Positions 1 to 4,029 of a DNA stretch of 5,398 nucleotides are shown here, piece by piece. This stretch comes from Chloroflexota bacterium (lineage in GTDB: Bacteria > Chloroflexota > Anaerolineae > DTPP01), in NCBI GenBank assembly GCA_012514615.1, contig JAAYZY010000409.1:1-5398 (forward strand). Direction: 5' to 3'. Position 1 is the stretch's first letter; each line of letters opens with the position of its first letter. The translations under genes and the position numbers were made by a program. The notes beneath the pieces are model-generated. The model did no database searches and had not been told where the DNA came from. It saw only the letters and a program-made list of their open reading frames with translations.

Positions 1-1652
1 AGCTGCCCTACCAGGTGAACAAGGCGCGCCTGGTGGAGCGGATCGCCGAACTGAGCCGCGAGGGTCGCCTGGAAGGGATCGCTGACCTGCGCGACGAGTC
101 CGACCGCACCGGCATGCGTCTGGTGGTGGAGCTGACCCGCACGGTGGATGCCCGGGTTACCCTCAAGCGGCTGTTCGACCTGACGCCGCTGAAGACCCGC
201 TTCGGCGTGACCATGCTGGCCCTGGTGGAGGGCGAACCCCGCCTGCTGCCCCTGCGCAAGATCCTGCAGCTCTTCCTAGAGCACCGCCAGGAGATCGTCC
301 GCCGCCGCAGCGAGTACGACCTGGCCCGCGCCCGTGCCCGCGCCCACATCTTGGAAGGGCTGCGCATCGCCCTGGCCAACCTGCAGGAGGTCATCGAGAC
401 GATCCGCCGCTCCCGCACCGCCGAGACGGCCCGGAACAACCTGCAGGCCAAGTTCAAGCTCAGTGAGCTGCAGGCCCAAGCCATCCTGGATATGCCGCTG
501 CGCCGCATCGCCGCCTTGGAGCGCCAGAAGATCGAGGAAGAGTACAAGGAGCTGCTGCGGGAGATCGCCCACCTGGAAGACCTGCTGGCGCACCCCGAGA
601 AGATCCTGCAAGCCATTCGGCAGGAGCTTCAGGATCTGAAGAAACGCTATGTCGACCCTCGTCGAACCCAGATCGTCGACCACGAGGAGCAGCCCCTCAC
701 CGCCCAGGAGCTGCTGCCCGACCAGACCATCGCCGTAGCGCTGAGCGAAGAAGGCGCCCTCACCCGCTGGGCGCTCCCTGAAGGCCAAGCCCCAGACTGG
801 AAGACGCTGCTGCGCGATGCCACGGGCTCGCCCCCCCTGGCTCTGTGCGTGCTCAACACCCGTCAAGACCTCCTCTTGGTCACCGCCAAGGGCACGGCCG
901 GCCTGCTGCAGGCCCACCGCATCCCTGAAAACGGCGGGGCGCACTGCGCCGATCTGAGCAACCTGACGCGGCGAGACCGCGTGGTTGCCCTGGCGCCCTT
1001 CGACCCGCCCGGCGAAGACGAGGCGTCTCCCCCTGAGGGGTACCTCTTCCTGGCCACCGCCCAGGGCCAGGTGAAGCGCGTGGCCCTGGCCGAGGCGCGC
1101 AACGCCGCGGCCCGCGGGGCGGTCACCGTCATGGGGCTGGCCGACGGCGACCAGGTGATCGACGCTGTGCCTACCGACGGCAAGCGTGAGGTCCTGCTGG
1201 TCTCCACAGCGGGCCGAGCCATCCGTTTCGCCGAAGGGGAGGTGCGGGCCATGGGCCTGCCCGCCGGCGGCGTGGCCGGTATCAAGCTGGCGGCCGGCGA
1301 TCAGGTGGCCAGCCTGGGGGTAGCCGAGGCGCGAAGCATGGTCCTGGTGGTCACCCAGAACGGCTTCGCCAAGCGCTCGGAGATGAAAGACTACCCCACC
1401 CAAGGACGCAACGGCACTGGCGTGGCCACCGTAGCCATCTCCAAGGCCACCGGTTCGCTGGTAGGAGCAGCGGTGGTGAAGAGCAGCGACCTGGTGCTGG
1501 CCCGCACCAGCGGCAAGGGTTGGTCGGCCCAGGCCGGCCGGGTGGCCAAGCAGGGTCGAGCCACCCGGGGCACCCGTCTGGCGCTCCCCGAAGGGGAGAA
1601 GGTGCTGCGGTTGCTGGTGGCCCCCAGCAACGGCGGAGCCAAAGGCAGCTAG
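1..1652 (+). CDS. gyrA: DNA gyrase/topoisomerase IV subunit A, C-terminal part (5' end outside window)
   Basis: Partial gene, 549 codons visible; the first full codon is at base 3 and reads LPYQVNKARL, a conserved stretch inside GyrA, so the GTG at 15 is internal and not a start. The family cuts and rejoins duplex DNA as an A2B2 enzyme with GyrB. The winged-helix domain with the catalytic tyrosine lies upstream and is not seen. Visible in order: the tower/exit-gate region with FGVTMLALVEGEPR (about 201-242), the coiled-coil and dimer gate (HILEGLRIAL about 345-374, QAQAILDMPLRR about 474-509), the linker RYVDPRRTQIVD (about 645-680), then a beta-pinwheel C-terminal domain (about 720-1640). 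The late blades align well with standard GyrA: VRAMGLPAGGVAGIKL (about 1242-1289), KRSEMKDYPTQGRNGTG (about 1371-1421) and KQGRATRGTRL (about 1548-1580). The first blade (753-833) has no recognisable QRRGGKG GyrA box, so a ParC-like activity is possible; the gyrA symbol rests on overall resemblance. The stop is TAG, 17 bp from the convergent neighbour's stop. Confidence 0.93.
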   Translation, partial: LPYQVNKARLVERIAELSREGRLEGIADLRDESDRTGMRLVVELTRTVDARVTLKRLFDLTPLKTRFGVTMLALVEGEPRLLPLRKILQLFLEHRQEIVRRRSEYDLARARARAHILEGLRIALANLQEVIETIRRSRTAETARNNLQAKFKLSELQAQAILDMPLRRIAALERQKIEEEYKELLREIAHLEDLLAHPEKILQAIRQELQDLKKRYVDPRRTQIVDHEEQPLTAQELLPDQTIAVALSEEGALTRWALPEGQAPDWKTLLRDATGSPPLALCVLNTRQDLLLVTAKGTAGLLQAHRIPENGGAHCADLSNLTRRDRVVALAPFDPPGEDEASPPEGYLFLATAQGQVKRVALAEARNAAARGAVTVMGLADGDQVIDAVPTDGKREVLLVSTAGRAIRFAEGEVRAMGLPAGGVAGIKLAAGDQVASLGVAEARSMVLVVTQNGFAKRSEMKDYPTQGRNGTGVATVAISKATGSLVGAAVVKSSDLVLARTSGKGWSAQAGRVAKQGRATRGTRLALPEGEKVLRLLVAPSNGGAKGS

Positions 1653-1669
1653 GGCGCTTCGCGGCCTGC

Positions 1670-2809
1670 CTACCCAAAACTCGGCCGCTGGGCCGCCGTC
1701 TGCTCCAGCAGCGCATCGTAACGGGGAGCCATGGCTTGCCAGTCCAGCCGGGCGACGGCTTGCCGCAGGCTCTGCCTGCGGGTCCTCTCTATGCCCGTGA
1801 TCCGCTGGCGCAGCAGCCCCACCAGCTCGTCGAAGCCGTCGTAGAAGACCCCGGCGTGCGCCGCCGGCGGGACCAGTTCGGGATAGGCCAATCGGCGGGG
1901 CAGCACTGGCCAGCAGTCGCAGTAGATCGCCTCCACCGTGGCCGCGCCGAAGAAGTCGTGCACGGCGGTGCTCACCACCAGGTCGGCCTGCCACAGGTGG
2001 CGAGCATAGTCTTCCAGCGAGTCGGCATAGCCGAACTGGACGATGCGCTGGGGCATCTCGGCCTGCGCCCGCAGGAACTCGTCGGGCTTCTGGCGAAAGC
2101 TCTCCCCCAGCAAGACGAGCCCGAAATCCAGCCCTTCGGCGGCCAGGGTACGCACCGCCCTGAAGAAGGTCTCCGGGTCCTTGTCGTACTCCCAACGGTG
2201 GTTCCACAGCAGCAGCGGCCGGTCCAGCTTGGGACCGGCGGGCCGCAGGCGGTCCAACCGCTGCAGGTTCAGCCCCAGCGGCAGCACCGCCGAACGGGCC
2301 CGCAGGCAGGCTACCAGGTCCAGCTCGTTGTAGTCTGGGAAGTGCTTCAGCAAGCGAGGCAGCTCGGCGAAGAAGGCATCCAGATGATACTGGGAGTTGA
2401 AGAACACGGCCTGGGCGGCCAGAGCGCTGCTGAAGTTGATGAAGCCGTAGTGGAGGTCGCGCTTCTCGCCTGGCGGCATGGGGTAGGTGAGCTGGTTCTC
2501 ATGGAAGTAGAGGGCCACCGGCACATCATGACAGCGATCCCGGGTCAGGGCCAAGAAGGTCGTCAGGTCCAGCATGTCGGTGGCCAGGATGAGATCGGGG
2601 CGCTCGCCCAGGCGCAACGCCTGCCGCGCCAGCGTGACCGCGCCGCCGTGCATACGCCACTTCCAGAACCGGCCAGCCAACGTGAGGGGAACGACCTGGT
2701 GCCGAGAGTGGGCCACCACGCCCCGCACCCAGTCTGCATGCGAACCGGTACAGTATGGCTCTACAAGCCAAACGCGCAGAGGGCGGGCGGCAGGGTTGTG
2801 CTCAGCCAT
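1670..2809 (-). CDS. GT-B glycosyltransferase, homologue of tRNA-queuosine alpha-mannosyltransferase (QTMAN/GTDC1, DUF3524)
   Basis: 379 residues from the ATG at 2809. The N-terminal half matches the DUF3524/QTMAN_N pattern: VEPYCTGSH (residues 16-24), FWKWRMHGGA (48-57), ATDMLDLTTFLAL (76-88), LYFHENQLTYP (100-110) and HYGFINFSSALAAQAVFFNS (120-139). The second half is a GT4-like GT-B domain: LLWNHRWEYDKDPETFF (200-216), LLGESF (233-238), and a nucleotide-sugar loop HDFFGAATVEAIYCDCWPVLP (284-304) with glutamate 293. In vertebrates this family adds mannose from GDP-mannose to the cyclopentene ring of queuosine at position 34 of cytosolic tRNA-Asp. The bacterial substrate cannot be read from sequence; mannosylation of Q34 is an inference from homology. 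No signal peptide or membrane segment is seen, so it is probably cytosolic. An upstream in-frame ATG at 2884 would add 25 low-complexity residues and a longer overlap, so 2809 is preferred; a weak GGGGGA lies 9 nt upstream. It is the second gene of a probable operon, overlapping the zinc-ribbon gene by 49 bp. Confidence 0.88.
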   Translation of the reverse strand: MAEHNPAARPLRVWLVEPYCTGSHADWVRGVVAHSRHQVVPLTLAGRFWKWRMHGGAVTLARQALRLGERPDLILATDMLDLTTFLALTRDRCHDVPVALYFHENQLTYPMPPGEKRDLHYGFINFSSALAAQAVFFNSQYHLDAFFAELPRLLKHFPDYNELDLVACLRARSAVLPLGLNLQRLDRLRPAGPKLDRPLLLWNHRWEYDKDPETFFRAVRTLAAEGLDFGLVLLGESFRQKPDEFLRAQAEMPQRIVQFGYADSLEDYARHLWQADLVVSTAVHDFFGAATVEAIYCDCWPVLPRRLAYPELVPPAAHAGVFYDGFDELVGLLRQRITGIERTRRQSLRQAVARLDWQAMAPRYDALLEQTAAQRPSFG

Positions 2810-3051
2810 GCGATCTGATCCCCCAGATAGGGGAGGCTGCTGCTGGGCGCCGGCGCCTGCTGCCCCCCCTGCAGCGCCATACACGATTGGGCGAGGGTGA
2901 AGAGCAGGAACAGCGCCGCCGCGACCCAGACCCAGTTGACCGGCCGACGCGCCGGCTTGGGTGGCGGGGGCGGAGGCATCTCAGCGTCGCACCGCCAGCA
3001 TTTCTTCTTGTCATCGGGGTTCCAGGTCCCGCAATTGGGACAGTCAGGCAT
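2761..3051 (-). CDS. Small zinc-ribbon protein with one membrane segment
   Basis: 96 residues, function unknown. Four cysteines, C4, C7, C18 and C21, form MPDCPNCGTWNPDDKKKCWRC (residues 1-21), a metal-binding ribbon or finger. The spacing C-x2-C-x3-N-x6-C-x2-C equals the core of RanBP2-type zinc fingers, which in eukaryotes can bind RNA or ubiquitin, but the leading W-x before the first cysteine is absent. A run of six prolines follows (26-31), then basic KPARRP, then a hydrophobic segment of about 20 residues (WVWVAAALFLLFTLA, 40-54, and onward), then a short Gln/Ala/Pro/Ser-rich tail. The positive residues before the helix predict the finger in the cytosol and the tail outside. The start at 3051 is decided by AAGGAGG at 3064-3058, six bases upstream. 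The last 16 codons overlap the start of the glycosyltransferase gene. It is first in that operon, with a good promoter at 3093-3121. Similar ribbon-plus-membrane proteins are common in bacteria and usually uncharacterised. Confidence 0.82.
   Translation of the reverse strand: MPDCPNCGTWNPDDKKKCWRCDAEMPPPPPPKPARRPVNWVWVAAALFLLFTLAQSCMALQGGQQAPAPSSSLPYLGDQIAWLSTTLPPALCAFGL
2819..2833 (-). promoter_or_regulatory. Small hairpin over the ribosome-binding region of the glycosyltransferase gene
   Basis: On the minus-strand mRNA, CCCC (2833-2830), a five-base loop TATCT (2829-2825) and GGGG (2824-2821) can form a short GC-only stem, with one extra U-G pair possible. The 3' arm is part of GGGGGA (2824-2819), the only purine-rich ribosome-binding candidate for the ATG at 2809. 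The stem lies inside the coding frame of the upstream zinc-ribbon gene, so ribosomes translating that gene would melt it. This would couple translation of the two genes. A four-pair stem is weak, so the role is inferred. Confidence 0.35.
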
Positions 3052-3057
3052 CCATCG

Positions 3058-3064
3058 CCTCCTT
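3058..3064 (-). promoter_or_regulatory. Strong Shine-Dalgarno site of the zinc-ribbon gene
   Basis: AAGGAGG on the minus strand, six bases before the ATG at 3051. It is close to a perfect complement of the 16S anti-Shine-Dalgarno sequence and fixes the start of the small protein against longer in-frame alternatives up to 3102. A second ATG at 3055 is out of frame and meets TGA after three codons. Confidence 0.8.
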
Positions 3065-3092
3065 CTCACGCCGGGTCGTGCGCCTTGGGGGC

Positions 3093-3121
3093 ATGATAAC
3101 ACAGCCCAGGCCCTTCGGCAA
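3093..3121 (-). promoter_or_regulatory. Housekeeping sigma-type promoter for the zinc-ribbon/glycosyltransferase operon
   Basis: On the minus strand: -35 TTGCCG (3121-3116), a 17-bp spacer, and -10 TATCAT (3098-3093), five of six bases to TATAAT. The spacer ends in TGT, giving an extended -10 (TGnTATCAT). Transcription would start near 3086, leaving a leader of about 35 nt before the ATG at 3051. No other good promoter is seen for the downstream glycosyltransferase gene, which supports cotranscription. Confidence 0.65.
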
Positions 3122-3123
3122 AC

Positions 3124-3149
3124 CGCCGGGCTGGCTGCCTGCGCCGGGC
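3124..3149. repeat. 8-bp direct repeat between the two divergent -35 boxes
   Basis: CGCCGGGC occurs at 3124-3131 and again at 3142-3149, start to start 18 bp, within the 30 bp separating the -35 boxes of the two divergent promoters. A tandem site so placed could bind a regulator acting on both promoters. In GC-rich DNA an 8-bp G/C repeat is also quite possible by chance, so the functional reading is weak. Confidence 0.3.
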
Positions 3150-3151
3150 GA

Positions 3152-3180
3152 TTGCCGCGAGGGCTGAGGTATGGTACAAT
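3152..3180 (+). promoter_or_regulatory. Housekeeping sigma-type promoter for the secreted-protein gene
   Basis: -35 TTGCCG (3152-3157), a 17-bp spacer, and -10 TACAAT (3175-3180), five of six bases to TATAAT. It is preceded by TGG, giving an extended -10 (TGnTACAAT). Transcription would start near 3187, leaving a leader of about 70 nt. The -35 box is identical to that of the divergent promoter on the other strand. Confidence 0.7.
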
Positions 3181-3243
3181 GCCTCCCCGTATCGCCGGCC
3201 GCGCGGCGGCGTCTTACCGCGCAGATAGACGACGTCCCTCCCT

Positions 3244-3248
3244 GGAGG
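3244..3248 (+). promoter_or_regulatory. Shine-Dalgarno site of the secreted-protein gene
   Basis: GGAGG, seven bases before the ATG at 3256. It supports that start, which also places a good signal peptide at the very N-terminus. Confidence 0.75.
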
Positions 3249-3255
3249 CAATCCC

Positions 3256-4029
3256 ATGACCCGCAGATTCCCGGCTTTCGTGGCTTTGATCCTGTTGGCG
3301 CTGCCGCTCTGCGCCCCCGCGATGGCGGCGCCGGCCGTGCCCGGGGCCGAAGCCCCGGCCATCTCCCACGTGCAGGTCAGCAACGTGCGCGACATCTATT
3401 TCGCCGTCTCGTGGCTCACCAGCGAGTCTGCCAACGCTGAAGTGCGCTACGGGGCCACGCCGGCACTGGGGCAAGTGGCCCACGACACGCGGGGGTCGGC
3501 CCACGTGGGCCAGACACACTACGTTGCCATCACTGGCCTGGCTCCATCCACCACCTACTACTTCGACGTGGTCAGCGGCGGCGTTGTGGACAACAACGGC
3601 GGAGCCCACTGGCAGGTGACGACCGGCCCCACCCTGGCCCCGCCCACCTCCGACTCGATCTACGGCCAGGTCTTCCTCAGCGACGGCGCGACGCCTGCCG
3701 CTGGAGCCATCGTCTACCTGCGAGTGCAGAACGCCGATGGCGTGGGCAGCGGCGGCCAGTCCGCCCTGCTCTCGTCGCTGGTGACAGACGATGGCTACTG
3801 GTTCCTGAACCTGCGTTCTGCGCGCACGGCCGACGCGGCCGCCTACTTCGAGTACTCGGCGAGCGGCGACCAAGTGGCCGCCGAAGCCCACGGCGCCCAC
3901 GGGCAGCGCGGAAGCCTGACGGTAGATACCGCCAACGATGCCCCCGCGCCGCCCATGGTGCTCTCCGGCGGCGGCCCCGGCCCTGCCCCGCTCTGGTTCC
4001 CTCTGATCATGAGGGATGCCCAACGCTAG
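3256..4029 (+). CDS. Secreted Fn3-domain protein with Chloroflexota-style C-terminal tail
   Basis: 257 residues, function unknown. The N-terminus is a signal peptide: basic TRR, hydrophobic core (about 6-19), and AMA before a probable cut after residue 24. The mature part starts with an Ala/Pro-rich linker, then a fibronectin type III-like domain (about 36-123; SWLTSESANAEVRYG and ITGLAPSTTYYFDV are typical), of the kind found at the N-terminus of purple acid phosphatases. No phosphatase domain follows. A second beta domain (about 135-225; IYGQVFLSDG, AAGAIVYLRVQ, TDDGYWFLNL) resembles carboxypeptidase-regulatory/Cna-B-like modules. After a Gly/Pro linker the protein ends in LWFPLIMRDAQR (246-257), like the YLPLxMR-type tails I recall on many Chloroflexota exported proteins, possibly a sorting or anchoring signal. 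It is likely a structural or binding protein outside the cell. It has its own promoter and ribosome-binding site; its TAG stop overlaps the stop of convergent argH. Confidence 0.85.
   Translation: MTRRFPAFVALILLALPLCAPAMAAPAVPGAEAPAISHVQVSNVRDIYFAVSWLTSESANAEVRYGATPALGQVAHDTRGSAHVGQTHYVAITGLAPSTTYYFDVVSGGVVDNNGGAHWQVTTGPTLAPPTSDSIYGQVFLSDGATPAAGAIVYLRVQNADGVGSGGQSALLSSLVTDDGYWFLNLRSARTADAAAYFEYSASGDQVAAEAHGAHGQRGSLTVDTANDAPAPPMVLSGGGPGPAPLWFPLIMRDAQR

Larger units (their letters stand above)
3052..3255. other. Divergent intergenic region, the only true non-coding stretch in the window
   Basis: 204 bp between the start codons of the zinc-ribbon gene (minus) and the secreted-protein gene (plus). 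It holds two back-to-back promoters, an 8-bp direct repeat between their -35 boxes, and one ribosome-binding site at each end. The plus-strand leader (about 3187-3255) is GC-rich, with a possible stem CGCCG (3193-3197) / CGGCG (3204-3208) and the palindrome GCCGCGCGGC (3198-3207). No known riboswitch fold is recognised. Confidence 0.7.

Noticed and set aside
1029..1040. Short inverted repeat CCCC-TGA-GGGG inside gyrA
   Set aside because: It is inside a conserved coding gene, has a three-base loop and no T-run, and is expected by chance in GC-rich DNA.
276..2207. Long minus-strand open frame (643 codons) antisense to the gyrase gene and running into the glycosyltransferase region
   Set aside because: The plus-strand gene under most of it is a clear GyrA. 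The antisense product is Gly/Ala/Arg/Gln-rich without recognisable motifs, typical of the open complement of GC-rich codons.
1520..2818. Plus-strand open frame (432 codons) antisense to the glycosyltransferase
   Set aside because: It covers a well-supported minus-strand DUF3524/GT-B gene, its product is low-complexity Gln/Gly/Val, and it starts inside gyrA without a ribosome-binding site.
2810..2884. N-terminal extension of the glycosyltransferase from the ATG at 2884
   Set aside because: The 25 extra residues are Ala/Gly/Gln low-complexity, are unlike the family N-terminus, and would deepen the overlap with the zinc-ribbon gene.
3256..3315. Lipoprotein or twin-arginine signal in the secreted protein
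   Set aside because: The cysteine at residue 19 is preceded by LPL, not a lipobox with a small residue at -1, and TRRFPAF lacks the usual SRRxFLK pattern; an ordinary AxA-cleaved signal fits better.
3214..4023. Minus-strand open frame (269 codons) opposite the secreted-protein gene
   Set aside because: The plus-strand gene has a promoter, ribosome-binding site, signal peptide and domains; the antisense product is Gly/Arg/His-rich with no motif.
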